NCBI RefSeq assembly: GCF_029760935.1
Contig: NZ_CP121684.1
Coordinates: 1,302,001-1,366,000, forward strand
DNA length: 64,000 nt
Direction: 5' to 3'
DNA from: Lysinibacter sp. HNR
GTDB taxonomy: Bacteria > Actinomycetota > Actinomycetes > Actinomycetales > Microbacteriaceae
Made by a program: the position numbers and the translations under genes. Below the pieces are notes generated by a model, which was given only the letters and a program-made list of their open reading frames with translations, did no database searches and had not been told where the DNA came from. This document shows, piece after piece, positions 40,581-49,101 of the stretch. Numbering within the stretch: the first letter of the stretch is position 1; every line of letters begins with the position of its first letter.

Positions 40581-41225
40581 TCAGCGATACTGAGCGTGCA
40601 GCAGGGCCTCGGTGAATTCTGCGAGCCAATCATAGACGGCACGTGTGTTTGCTTCCATATCATCAAAAGGCTTTTTGTTCAGGTCTTTTTCTGCTTCAAT
40701 ACCTAGGCGTGCAGCGAGAGCTAATCGCATCGCGGTGAGGGTTTTCACCCAGGTGAGAAGCGAGTCGGCGTCAAGCTGAATCGCAAGCATCCGCTCGTTG
40801 TCCATGCCCTTGACGGCGGGTAGGTCATCGTGGGTGAACTGTGAGTCTATGGGATCGGCGGGATCGGTAAAATATTCTTCGTCGAATCGAGCCGTACCCA
40901 ATTGCACCAGAATACTTTCAGCCTCAAAAACCTTGCGGTCCACAATTCCCTGTTCTGTTACCTGCCGGAACTCGCTTGACTCTTGTTCGTTTTCGTAAGC
41001 ATCGGGTAGCAGACGGGCAAGCGCCGGGTCCGTCGGCTTAGTCGATGCTCCGCCGATAGAAAGACCCTCGAGGAGAGGATCGGAAGTTTCCCTGCGGGGA
41101 CTGTACTCGCGGTAGAGACTAAGAAGCTGGGTGACCAGGGTGTCCACTAGGTCGGCCTCATCCTTGTGAATGTGGAGCGTGGTGATTCCCTCACTGTTGA
41201 TTCGGCTGATCTTCACGCTATGCAC
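40581..41225 (-). CDS. DUF2017 family protein
   Basis: 214 residues from the GTG at 41225, which overlaps the clpS stop (GTGCATAG). Matches the actinobacterial DUF2017 family, nearly always next to clpS and a zinicin metallopeptidase. Helical and acidic; C-terminal residues include [18 protein letters not shown]. Longer in-frame sequence up to 41393 is antisense-like overlap with clpS and is rejected. A role in ClpS-linked proteolysis is only inferred from linkage. Confidence 0.82.
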   Translation of the reverse strand: MHSVKISRINSEGITTLHIHKDEADLVDTLVTQLLSLYREYSPRRETSDPLLEGLSIGGASTKPTDPALARLLPDAYENEQESSEFRQVTEQGIVDRKVFEAESILVQLGTARFDEEYFTDPADPIDSQFTHDDLPAVKGMDNERMLAIQLDADSLLTWVKTLTAMRLALAARLGIEAEKDLNKKPFDDMEANTRAVYDWLAEFTEALLHAQYR

Positions 41226-41523
41226 CGGCCTGACGTAGTGTAGACCATAGACCGTAATCGTGCATTGCCTCGACGTGCATTTCCATGGCTTCTCGTGTTC
41301 CTTCTGCGACAACGGCATGTCCGTTATTGTGTACCCGGAGCATGAGCTCTTCGGCTTGATCCTGGCTAAAGCCAAAGTGGCGTTGAAAGACAAACCTCAC
41401 GTAGGACATCAGGTTAACCGGGTCGTCCCACACGATAGTTTGCCAGGGAGGTGCCGGCTTTTCGAGCAGGCGAGTAGAGTGTGTTGTTTCTGGCGCGGGA
41501 CGCTGTTCCGGTGCGTGTGTCAT
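41218..41523 (-). CDS. clpS: ATP-dependent Clp protease adaptor ClpS
   Basis: Delivers N-degron substrates to ClpAP/ClpCP. From ATG 41523, 101 residues: [20 protein letters not shown] (substrate pocket Asp and Met), [20 protein letters not shown] (pocket His and Clp-binding region). It begins one base after the stop of the zinicin gene. Confidence 0.94.
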   Translation of the reverse strand: MTHAPEQRPAPETTHSTRLLEKPAPPWQTIVWDDPVNLMSYVRFVFQRHFGFSQDQAEELMLRVHNNGHAVVAEGTREAMEMHVEAMHDYGLWSTLRQAGA

Positions 41524-41524
41524 C

Positions 41525-41875
41525 TTAGGCCCACCCCAGATCATGAAGTTTTTCGTCATCAATCCCAAAATAATGCGCAATCTCGTGCACTAGCGTTACA
41601 TGAACTTCATAGCGGAGTTGCTCAACATTTTCGCAGATGGCTTGCAGATTGGATTTGAACAGTGTGATTCGATCGGGGGTTTCTCCGTAACCGTAGTCGC
41701 CGCGCTCGGTGAGGGCGAGTCCGTCGTAGAGACCGAGAATATCTGTGTTCCCGCCTTCGGGTAGGTCTTCGATAATAAAGATAACGTTGTCGAGGTTGTC
41801 CCGCATTTCGCTCGGAAGAGCGTCAAGCTCTTCCTCCACTAAACGCTCGAAATCTTTGTCAGAAATCTCAACCAT
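41525..41875 (-). CDS. zinicin-like metallopeptidase (MMP_TTHA0227 family)
   Basis: 116 residues with the zinc motif [22 protein letters not shown], shown here as HEIAH with a following Asp. N-terminus [19 protein letters not shown] is typical of this minimal metallopeptidase family. It leads the zinicin-clpS-DUF2017 operon. Substrates unknown. Confidence 0.88.
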   Translation of the reverse strand: MVEISDKDFERLVEEELDALPSEMRDNLDNVIFIIEDLPEGGNTDILGLYDGLALTERGDYGYGETPDRITLFKSNLQAICENVEQLRYEVHVTLVHEIAHYFGIDDEKLHDLGWA

Positions 41876-42031
41876 GTCTTAAGCCTGACACATTTCGAGG
41901 CGCGAGGATAGCGTTTTACGCCCTTAAAGTGCTGTGTCAATAATAATGTAGATTACTTACTGGCAACAGATTGATTAGTGACGATTTTATATTCACCTCT
42001 GTAACGAATGGTGTTGCTGGCGAAAACAATT

Positions 42032-42079
42032 GATGAGGTTAGCCCTTCTAGACATGTATTGAGAGGGGCTAACCTCATC
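42032..42079 (-). terminator. terminator downstream of tRNA-His
   Basis: GATGAGGTTAGCCC and GGGCTAACCTCATC pair perfectly over 14 bp around a 20-base loop. On the minus strand the stem begins seven bases after the tRNA CCA and is followed by AATTGTTTT. Confidence 0.8.
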
Positions 42080-42085
42080 TTTCTG

Positions 42086-42162
42086 TGGGGTGGCTAACGG
42101 GGCTTGAACCCGCGACTTCCGGCACCACAAGCCAGCGCTCTACCAACTGAGCTATAGCCACC
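42086..42162 (-). tRNA. tRNA-His (GTG), with encoded G-1 and CCA
   Basis: The minus-strand sequence folds as a full cloverleaf: GGTGGCTATAGCTCAGTTGG at the 5' end, anticodon GTG in the loop CTTGTGGT, T arm GGGTTCAAGCCCC, and acceptor end AGCCACCCCA. The extra 5' G (-1) opposite C73 is the histidine identity element. The 3' CCA is encoded. Confidence 0.96.
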
Positions 42163-42236
42163 ATGTGTCGTTTCTGTGAAACGACAACCCTACTAGTCTA
42201 TTACATTTTTGAGGCGAATGTGCCCACTGTATCTGT

Positions 42237-42821
42237 TTAGAGAGTTTTTGGCGCCGTATTGTTTGGTTCAACGTCCTGAATAAATACGGTAGAGCGATAG
42301 TAGGCAAGCTCCTGGATTGATTCTAAAATATCGGCAAGTGCACGGTGTCCGCCGTTTTTATCGGGGGCGCTGTGGTATGCCGAGGGAAACCAGCGGCGCG
42401 AAAGTTCTTTGATCGAGGAAACGTCGATGTTCCTATAGTGTAAACGCTGATCAAGGGAGGGCATGTGGGCCGCGATAAACATGCGGTCTGTGCCGATGGT
42501 GTTTCCCGCGAGCAGTGGACGCTTACCCTCGGGAACATACTCATTGATGTAGTCGATGGCTCGTTTTTCTGCCTCTATAACCGTTACGCCGCGGGGAATC
42601 TCCGTGATGAGGCCGGAGTTAGTGTGCATTGTGGTGACAAAATCCCCCATACTGTCGAGGGCGGCGGTAGTTGGCTTGATGACAACACTGAGGCCCGCAT
42701 CGAGCGGGGTGAGGTTAAAATCGGTGATGACGATGGCAATTTCAACAAGCTCGTCTATGCGGGGATTGAGGCCTGTCATCTCGCAGTCAATCCATACTAG
42801 TTGTTCGGCAGGTGTGCTCAT
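42237..42821 (-). CDS. orn: oligoribonuclease
   Basis: Degrades 2-5-mer RNAs and pGpG to mononucleotides. 194 residues of the DEDDh exonuclease family: VWIDCEMTGLNP (Asp, Glu), AGNTIGTDRMF (Asp), and HRALADILESIQEL (His and Asp). The usual actinobacterial length is about 200. Confidence 0.96.
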   Translation of the reverse strand: MSTPAEQLVWIDCEMTGLNPRIDELVEIAIVITDFNLTPLDAGLSVVIKPTTAALDSMGDFVTTMHTNSGLITEIPRGVTVIEAEKRAIDYINEYVPEGKRPLLAGNTIGTDRMFIAAHMPSLDQRLHYRNIDVSSIKELSRRWFPSAYHSAPDKNGGHRALADILESIQELAYYRSTVFIQDVEPNNTAPKTL

Positions 42822-43185
42822 AGGACTAGCCTATTCCCAACTTTTCACAGAGCATATTTGAGCGCTGCTTTTGGTCGTGTCGTCTAAGTTTGTGTATCAC
42901 ATGAGGGTGGGTTTATGGGTCTTTTGGGGAAGACACATCGTTTTTTAGGGTGCACGCGCTACTGCTCGGGTGTGCCCTGCTGATTGTGATGGTCTCGATT
43001 GTTGCGGGGGTCTGGGTGTGTGATGTTGCTCTGAGGAGTGCTGAGTCTCTGCGGGGCTTCCGGGGAGTGTTTGTGTGATCTAGTAAACTAAACTATATTG
43101 TTCGGCATGGCTAATAATCTTTCTTGCTTCTCCGAACTGCTATTTCTGGGGTGTATTGTGCCTGAGAATCACTTCTTCGTTAGCT
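42822..43185. other. gap between orn and the metal-importer operon
   Basis: 364 bases with no clear gene except a possible 42-codon peptide (separate entry). Near 43080 the AT-rich stretch TAGTAAACTAAACTATA resembles operators of DtxR/MntR-type metal repressors only loosely; the importer promoter must lie here. Confidence 0.3.
42950..43078 (+). CDS. possible 42-residue single-membrane-span peptide
   Basis: A GTG-initiated frame encodes one hydrophobic stretch (LLLGCALLIVMVSIVAGVWV) and a short basic tail. There is no convincing Shine-Dalgarno and no recognised homologue. It could be chance; listed because the composition is membrane-like. Confidence 0.22.
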   Translation: MHALLLGCALLIVMVSIVAGVWVCDVALRSAESLRGFRGVFV

Positions 43186-44223
43186 ATGGAAGAATTTCGA
43201 GAGATGGTTAGCCCACGTTGTGCTGCACTACACAGCACCGATACCGCTCGAGCTTCAGCTGTCTGGCGAGAGGGTTCTCGACGGTATAAGAGGTGGGTGG
43301 GGGCTTTTCTTCTTATACTGGGCAGCTTTGTGATGAGTGGATGCTCTCCCGCCTCTCTGTCGGAGGCGGAAAACAGCCGAGGCTCCACGGATTCCCGCCC
43401 GCTTGTTCTCACCACCTTCACCGTTCTTGCAGACATGGCTCGTAACGTGGCCGGTGAGCATCTCCGTGTTGAGTCCATCACTAAGGTTGGTGCGGAAATC
43501 CACGGATATGACCCCACTCCACAGGATCTCACCGTTGCAGCTGACGCCTCTCTCATCCTCGATAACGGATTTGGACTAGAGCTTTGGTTCAGTAAATTTG
43601 TAGCGGACCTAGATGTTCCTCATGCGGTTCTTACCGAGGGCATTGAACCTGTTCTTATCGGAGAAGGTGCGGCCGGGGGACAGATAAATCCTCACGCGTG
43701 GATGTCTCCCAAAAATGCCGAGATATACATTCAAAACATCGCCCAGGCTTTTATCGCTTTAGATCCGTCACACGCCGATGACTATAGGGTAAACGCGGAA
43801 GCTTATCACCAGCAGATTATGGCAGAGGGTGAGAGGCTGGTGCGGGTTACCCGGGCTGTTCCTGAGCAGAGCAGGGCGTTGGTTACCTGCGAAGGAGCGT
43901 TTAGCTACCTTGCTGAGGACGCGGGGCTCACAGAAAAATACCTGTGGCCGGTCAACGCTGAGTCGGAACCTACCCCTACGACAGTAGGAGAGGTGATTGA
44001 TTTTGTGCGGGAAAATAATGTTCCGTCCGTGTTCTGTGAATCAACGGTCTCCGATAAGATGATGCGGCAGGTTGCCCAGGAGAGTAATGCTGCTTACGGG
44101 GGAACTTTGTATGTTGACTCCCTGAGCGAACCAGACGGGCCCGTCCCGACCTACCTCGATCTGATCAGCTATAACGTGGATCTTATTACGGCCGGGTTAA
44201 TCCGGGGGACGGAGAGTTCTTGA
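43186..44223 (+). CDS. Mn/Zn ABC transporter substrate-binding lipoprotein
   Basis: About 345 residues of the cluster A-I (TroA/PsaA/ZnuA) family. Lipoprotein signal GAFLLILGSFVMSGC with Cys anchor. Metal ligands likely His in EIHGYDPTP, His in NPHAWMSP, Glu in VFCESTVSD and Asp in LYVDSLSEP. No His-rich loop, which favours manganese over zinc. Starts at 43156, 43186 or 43204 are possible; the N-terminus is long for a signal peptide. TGA overlaps the ATPase ATG. Confidence 0.9.
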   Translation: MEEFREMVSPRCAALHSTDTARASAVWREGSRRYKRWVGAFLLILGSFVMSGCSPASLSEAENSRGSTDSRPLVLTTFTVLADMARNVAGEHLRVESITKVGAEIHGYDPTPQDLTVAADASLILDNGFGLELWFSKFVADLDVPHAVLTEGIEPVLIGEGAAGGQINPHAWMSPKNAEIYIQNIAQAFIALDPSHADDYRVNAEAYHQQIMAEGERLVRVTRAVPEQSRALVTCEGAFSYLAEDAGLTEKYLWPVNAESEPTPTTVGEVIDFVRENNVPSVFCESTVSDKMMRQVAQESNAAYGGTLYVDSLSEPDGPVPTYLDLISYNVDLITAGLIRGTESS

Positions 44224-44996
44224 TGGGATCGGGACATGCGGTCGCTGCGGTTCAGGTGACCAACGCGACCGTGAAATATGGCAGTGTCATAGCTCTCAAA
44301 AACGCCGATCTTGAGCTTTTTTCGGGTCGGATAACGGGGCTTGCGGGGGTGAACGGTTCCGGAAAATCAACCCTCATGAAAAGCATCTTGGGGCTTATGG
44401 ATCTTAACGAGGGAGCTATTACAGTCCAGGGCGGAAGCGTATCGGACGCACGCAGGAAGGCGCAGATCGCCTATGTTGCGCAGAGTGAGGCGATCGATGA
44501 GTCCTTTCCCCTCTCTGTTCGTCAGGTGATCGAAATGGGGCGTTACGGCGCTCTTGGACCTCTGCGAATGCTCAAAAAGAGTGACGCGGAACTGTGTGAT
44601 CGGGCCATGCAGAGAACGGGCATCACCCACCTGGGGGACAGATTGATTGGTGAGCTATCGGGAGGGCAACGAAAACGTGTCTTTCTTGCCCGGGCAATCG
44701 CTCAACAGGCCAATATTATGCTTCTGGATGAGCCGTTCTCAGGTGTAGACATCACATCTCAAGAATCGATTATTGCCGTTATTCGATCGCTTGCGGCGGA
44801 TGGTGTCTCAATCCTGGTCTCCAGCCATGATATTGCCTCTCTTGCGGATATCTGCGACGAGGTTGTGCTTTGGTATCAACGGTCTCTTTTTTCGGGGCCT
44901 CCTGAAACCGCTCTGAGCGAGCACAACCTGGCTCTGGCGTTTACCGCTGGTGCTGAAATACAGGTCACAACAGAGACAATGGAAAATTACTTATGA
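44223..44996 (+). CDS. Mn/Zn ABC transporter ATP-binding protein
   Basis: 257 residues: Walker A GVNGSGKST, Q-loop YVAQSEAID, signature LSGGQRKRVFLARAI, Walker B IMLLDEPFSGVD, H-loop SSHDIA. It overlaps both neighbours (TGATG and ATGA), so the three importer genes are coupled. Confidence 0.95.
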   Translation: MGSGHAVAAVQVTNATVKYGSVIALKNADLELFSGRITGLAGVNGSGKSTLMKSILGLMDLNEGAITVQGGSVSDARRKAQIAYVAQSEAIDESFPLSVRQVIEMGRYGALGPLRMLKKSDAELCDRAMQRTGITHLGDRLIGELSGGQRKRVFLARAIAQQANIMLLDEPFSGVDITSQESIIAVIRSLAADGVSILVSSHDIASLADICDEVVLWYQRSLFSGPPETALSEHNLALAFTAGAEIQVTTETMENYL

Positions 44997-45916
44997 GCTT
45001 CCTCGAATTGATTATGGAACCTCTCGGCTATGTTTTTATGCAGAGAGCTTTTGCTATCACCGCGCTTGCAAGCATTGTGTGTGCGGTACTGAGCTGTTGG
45101 CTCGTACTCGTGGGCTGGTCCCTCATGGGGGATGCTGTATCCCACGCTGTTCTTCCCGGCGTGGTCATCGCATATACGCTGGGTGCTCCGTTTGCGGTGG
45201 GTGCCCTCATCTTTGGTGGAGGAGCGGTCTTGTTGATCGGTATTGTTCGTGGGAAGTCCCAGATCAAAGAGGATGCGGCAATTGGTATTGTCTTTACCTC
45301 TCTTTTTGCGCTGGGGCTCGTATTGATATCTATCGTTCCCAGCCAGATTGACCTCACCCATATTCTGTTTGGTAATTTGCTGGGTGCCTCAGCCAATGAT
45401 CTCTGGCAGGTTCTTGTTGTTGCCGCCGTTGTGCTTGTCACCATTGTTCTTAAGAAACGCGATATTACTCTGTTTACTTTTGATCCCGTTCAGGCTCACA
45501 CGATTGGACTTTCTCCACGTAGACTCAATGCGCTACTGCTCGGTTTGCTTGCCCTCACCGTGGTAGTTGCCCTGCAAGCCGTGGGTGTGATTCTTGTTGT
45601 TGCGATGCTCATCATTCCCGGGGCAACCGCATTCTTACTCACGCGGCGGTTAAATCGGATGCTCTGGGTCTCGCCCATGATTGCCACACTCTGCTCGATT
45701 GTAGGCATCTATATCAGCTACTACAGCAATGCCTCATCGGGTGGGATGGTTGTTTTGACCCAGGGGGTGGTGTTCTTTATCGCGTTTGTTGCTGTGCGGG
45801 GCCGTGCGCTGTTGTCTTTACGCGCAACACCCGCCTCTGCTGCCGTGGGGAACTCCACCGATCCTCGCGAAGAAACAGCATCAGTCGTGCCCGTCGTCAC
45901 GGGAAAAAATCTTTAG
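44993..45916 (+). CDS. Mn/Zn ABC transporter permease
   Basis: 307 residues with about eight membrane helices of the ABC-3 family. GWSLMGDAVSHAVLPGVVIAY is the family hallmark, and ALQAVGVILVVAMLIIPGATA is the conserved later segment. A short Ser/Thr/Ala tail follows. Third gene of the importer operon. Confidence 0.94.
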   Translation: MSFLELIMEPLGYVFMQRAFAITALASIVCAVLSCWLVLVGWSLMGDAVSHAVLPGVVIAYTLGAPFAVGALIFGGGAVLLIGIVRGKSQIKEDAAIGIVFTSLFALGLVLISIVPSQIDLTHILFGNLLGASANDLWQVLVVAAVVLVTIVLKKRDITLFTFDPVQAHTIGLSPRRLNALLLGLLALTVVVALQAVGVILVVAMLIIPGATAFLLTRRLNRMLWVSPMIATLCSIVGIYISYYSNASSGGMVVLTQGVVFFIAFVAVRGRALLSLRATPASAAVGNSTDPREETASVVPVVTGKNL

Positions 45917-45949
45917 CTCTACCTGTTGTGGCGAGAAGGTTTTTGAGTC

Positions 45950-46630
45950 CTACTCATCGGATTCATCCAGGATAGCTTTACGACGCTGCTTTTTGCGGAG
46001 CTTGAGAATCCGAAGGAGGCGTCGGATATATCCTTCAACAACCAGTAAGAGCAGTGCAAGAACTCCAATATGTGGAAAAAGTACGCCGATAATTCCAGCC
46101 ACGATGAGAATAATGGTTGTGATGATACCGGAGGTGAGGCGAAACTCTTTTCCCGTGCCGCTCGCGCTGAGTTCTGGGTTTGACCTCACGATGTATGTTT
46201 GCAGGAGTTCTGCAAAAGATGTGAGCGCAACTGTTCCAATGTAGAGACCTATGGCCAGCGGATTCTGCGCGTTCGAGTCTGCAAGCACAGCGGTGGGGAA
46301 GGGGAGGAATACGATTGTGAGCAGCCAGAGTAGGTTAGTCAGGATAAGTTTCTGATTGTATCCCACAACGTGCTCGTAAAACGAGTGGTGAAACCTCCAA
46401 AACCACCCGACAACCACAAAGCTCAGGATAAAAGCGAAGAAAGAATACCATTTTTCACGGAAAAGAAAGGTGAAATCGGTGGAGGTGGATTCCTTAGCAA
46501 CGTCAATGAGGGGAAGAACGAGGAGGGTGATAGCGATTGCAACTACGGCATCACTAAACCCGGTTATTCGACCGAGGCCTCGCTCGGTCTGATATTCCTG
46601 ACTCGGTGGGGGTGGCGCTTCAGAACTCAT
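45950..46630 (-). CDS. TMEM175-family (DUF1211) potassium channel-like protein
   Basis: 226 residues with six hydrophobic segments. The family motif is ITGFSDAVVAIAITLLVLP (FSDxxxAIxxT, the pore-lining helix of TMEM175). A basic C-terminus (RILKLRKKQRRK) follows. Bacterial members are tetrameric K+ channels. It is convergent with the importer operon. Confidence 0.87.
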   Translation of the reverse strand: MSSEAPPPPSQEYQTERGLGRITGFSDAVVAIAITLLVLPLIDVAKESTSTDFTFLFREKWYSFFAFILSFVVVGWFWRFHHSFYEHVVGYNQKLILTNLLWLLTIVFLPFPTAVLADSNAQNPLAIGLYIGTVALTSFAELLQTYIVRSNPELSASGTGKEFRLTSGIITTIILIVAGIIGVLFPHIGVLALLLLVVEGYIRRLLRILKLRKKQRRKAILDESDE

Positions 46631-46719
46631 ACTAGTAATTATGCTTCCGAGGCAGGTTAAAGGGTAATTTCGTCTCTACAGACCCCAACACGGTCACGAA
46701 GGGTTGACCAAGCCTAGCG

Positions 46720-46995
46720 CTAGCTCTTTAAGCGTCTAGATTTTGCTATGTAAAAGACGCTTATGGCACCGCAAAGCACCGCTATTCCGGCAAAAACCAA
46801 GGATGACTGGAGTGGTTCAAGGCTCTCAATAGCCGCAAATATCCTGCCGCCACGCGTTTGAGACGCGGGGGCATCACTAACCATGACTTCCCAGATAGGT
46901 GTGTGCGGCAGAATCGCAAACCCAACGAACAGAACTGCTAATAGAGCGAATACTATTGCCGGTCCCTGAGTCGGGCGACTTTTCATTTTTGACAT
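46720..46995 (-). CDS. small two-helix membrane protein
   Basis: 91 residues: basic N-terminus, helix GPAIVFALLAVLFVGFAILP, an outer loop of about 30 residues, second helix SSLVFAGIAVLCGAISVFYI and a basic end. I do not recognise a family. Plausible as a real gene because of the N-in/C-in topology and AAGGATG upstream of the ATG. Confidence 0.55.
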   Translation of the reverse strand: MSKMKSRPTQGPAIVFALLAVLFVGFAILPHTPIWEVMVSDAPASQTRGGRIFAAIESLEPLQSSLVFAGIAVLCGAISVFYIAKSRRLKS

Positions 46996-47328
46996 AAATC
47001 CATCCTTATTAGGCTCTTAACTTCACGCAAAAAAATACTTGAAGATTATAATGACCCGGTATTAGGCACTGATGTGTGGGTAATAGATAAAAGTTATAAC
47101 CCCGCATAAAGACTCATGCCGCTCGGAAAGATAACACCTATTATATAAAGAGGAAATTCTGTACCGAAGAAGTAGAAAACTTGGTGGAGCGTGAGAGGGT
47201 AGCTTTTCGACGATGGGGACGGTGCATCGATGCGGTGAGGTGGAGTGTGTCTTTTCATGAGAGCGTGAAGGCGCTGCTCCTTCTCAGTCTGTTTGACAAC
47301 AGTGCTTTGTATTGCAAGGCTTGATGAT
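46996..47328. other. intergenic region upstream of padR
   Basis: 333 bases, AT-rich on its left half. I find no gene. TTGACA at 47293 lies in the small inverted repeat CTGTTTGACAACAG (47289-47302), a possible repressor site for the padR promoter; a good -10 is not evident. Confidence 0.4.
47309..47319 (+). promoter_or_regulatory. candidate PadR operator upstream of padR
   Basis: GTATTGCAAGG here matches GTAATGCAAGG at 48724-48734, upstream of the exporter part of the locus, in ten of eleven bases. A regulator encoded between the two sites would be expected to bind both. Inference only. Confidence 0.35.
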
Positions 47329-47673
47329 ATGGCGACTAGCGACCGGACCGCGCAACTTCGTAAGGGAGTGCTTGAGCTCGCGATCCTCGCTGTGCTTGAT
47401 ACGGGAGAGTACTATGCCATTGAGATCATCGGGCAGTTGAGCGAGCAGCCCGCACTCACCGCGACCCCGGGGACGGTCTACCCTCTCCTTGCGCGCCTGG
47501 ACAAAGCCGGTAAAGTGACGACTCGATGGGTGGAAGCGGGGGGTGGCCCTCCCCGCAAATATTATCGTTTGACGGATGAGGGTCGTGCTGCCCTTGCCGA
47601 CGGCGCAACTGCATGGAGCGCATTGAGCGGGGCGATGCACTCCATTCTTCGCAGAGAGGGTCGCGTGTCATGA
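47329..47673 (+). CDS. PadR family transcriptional regulator
   Basis: 114 residues from ATG 47329. Winged-helix PadR domain: LRKGVLELAILAVLDTGEYYA, EQPALTATPGTVYPLLARLD (recognition helix), RKYYRLTDEGRAAL (wing). No long C-terminal domain, so it is a minimal PadR. The next ATG overlaps its stop (ATGA). It probably represses this exporter operon. Confidence 0.92.
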   Translation: MATSDRTAQLRKGVLELAILAVLDTGEYYAIEIIGQLSEQPALTATPGTVYPLLARLDKAGKVTTRWVEAGGGPPRKYYRLTDEGRAALADGATAWSALSGAMHSILRREGRVS

Positions 47674-48539
47674 GGCCTTATCTGCGTGAGGTTGGCGTTC
47701 GCCTTGAACGACTTAGTCGAACCGATCGCCGCATCGCCCTCGATGCCCTTGACGCTCAGCTTGGTGAGCTTCAAGAAGCCAATATTGATCCGGTAGAGGC
47801 GCTCGGTACTCCCGAAGAGTACGCTATGGCGCTACTCGATGCGCTTTCGAGTGACACACCTATCGAAGAGCCGGCTCTACGGGTGCTTGGGCTTCCCCTT
47901 GAGACACGGGGTCCTATGAGTGCTGAGGTTCGGTCTCGTGTCTGGAACCCAGAGAGTCCACGCCTTGTGGTGCCACGACTGTTTGGAATCGGCTGGACCT
48001 TGAACCTCGGTGCTCTCGCTGTGAAGCTCAGATTGATTCGACCTGATGACGCTACGGGTGAAGTGGTTGAACAGATCCCTGAGTGCGCTGTGCGCACCGC
48101 GCAACTTGTGCCACTCCTTATCTCAGGTGTCACTGTTGGCACTCTAGCGCTTGCCTGGAGAAGGTTGCCCAACCAGGTTGCGTCTGGATTTAACTTGTGG
48201 GGCGGGCAGAGCCGCACGGGATCGAAACGGTCTTTGATCGGAGTCGCTTTATTGGGTGTTGCGCCAGCGCTGTGGGCCGCACGCAAGCGGATCCCGTCGG
48301 AGGATCGGCTCGTGCGCGTCGCAAGTGCAACAACGTTGGCTACGGTTTCAGCCTCGACCGTTGCTGCATCCATCCTCAAGGCGCGTCGGCCGCGTGGTCG
48401 ATGGGGGCTGTTGGTGCCCGCCTCTCTTCCTCTAGGCGTCGCGTTATCGTTGGGTGTGATCATACTCCCGCTTCGGGCTGGTCTTCGTCGTGTCTGGCAT
48501 TTAGCCAGGGCGACATCGGGCCGTGCCAGAGATGAATAA
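47670..48539 (+). CDS. HAAS-like/DUF1648 membrane protein of a PadR locus
   Basis: 289 residues from ATG 47670, overlapping padR. The N-terminal 70 residues are a HAAS-type helical domain (YLREVGVRLERLSRTDRRIA, EALGTPEEYAMALL). A segment like DUF5808 follows (SPRLVVPRLFGIGWTLN). DUF1648-like LPNQVASGFNLWG and several membrane helices end the protein. Proteins of this type sit beside PadR regulators and may sense envelope state. Confidence 0.75.
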   Translation: MRPYLREVGVRLERLSRTDRRIALDALDAQLGELQEANIDPVEALGTPEEYAMALLDALSSDTPIEEPALRVLGLPLETRGPMSAEVRSRVWNPESPRLVVPRLFGIGWTLNLGALAVKLRLIRPDDATGEVVEQIPECAVRTAQLVPLLISGVTVGTLALAWRRLPNQVASGFNLWGGQSRTGSKRSLIGVALLGVAPALWAARKRIPSEDRLVRVASATTLATVSASTVAASILKARRPRGRWGLLVPASLPLGVALSLGVIILPLRAGLRRVWHLARATSGRARDE

Positions 48540-48723
48540 TGAGGGTTTTTGACTAGATCCTCTCGGAACACTGTGAGACGTCTAGCGCTGATCGCACTAT
48601 CCCGCAATTTCTTGTTTGACGTAGCAGCCGGGCCGGTATCCTGTGTCCGCTTTCTCGTCAGCGTGACGACCGAGCCGCGTTGGTGACGGCGTAGCGGTGT
48701 GAAGGACTTGATTTAACTAGTAT

Positions 48724-48748
48724 GTAATGCAAGGATATAGGTAATGCA
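48724..48748 (+). promoter_or_regulatory. direct repeat GTAATGCA upstream of the exporter genes
   Basis: GTAATGCA occurs at 48724-48731 and 48741-48748, 17 bases apart. The first copy extends to GTAATGCAAGG, which also occurs upstream of padR with one change. Probable promoter and operator region for the exporter segment. Confidence 0.35.
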
Positions 48749-48761
48749 TATTTACTGTATT

Positions 48762-49101
48762 ATGTCACACTCACGTTCCTCGAGCCGCCCCCCAGAAAGC
48801 AGACCCTCATCATCGTGTTTCTCAATGTGATCGGGACGATCCTGTCCCTGATGATCGGACACCATCGTGCGATTCACTTCGCTTCTAAGTTCCCCGTCAT
48901 CAAGGCGCCTAGCTCGACAAAGCAGCACGGTACACGTCGAGTGCTTGACGGTCTCGACTTCTGTATGAAACCTGGTTCCATGTTCCACCTTCTTGGTTCC
49001 AGCGGAGTCGCAATCCGGTGGCCAACCCTCACAGGGCTGACTCTCGTTCTATCGTGCTGCTCTCGATCGCCGCGCTCATCCTCCATCGAAAGGGAAGTCC
49101 G
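48762..49101 (+). pseudogene. decayed small membrane-protein gene
   Basis: No single frame makes a convincing protein. ATG 48762 starts a frame that stops after about 22 codons; shifting at the C-run near 48783 gives RKQTLIIVFLNVIGTILSLM, a clear membrane helix. That frame stays open to 49105. A third frame gives a second helix (SIVLLSIAALILHRKG) just before the ABC gene. Two or more frameshifts in a former two-helix protein of about 110 residues would explain this. Confidence 0.4.

Noticed and set aside
43080-43100. DtxR/MntR operator before the metal importer
   Set aside because: Only outer bases are symmetric; the match is too loose to call a site.
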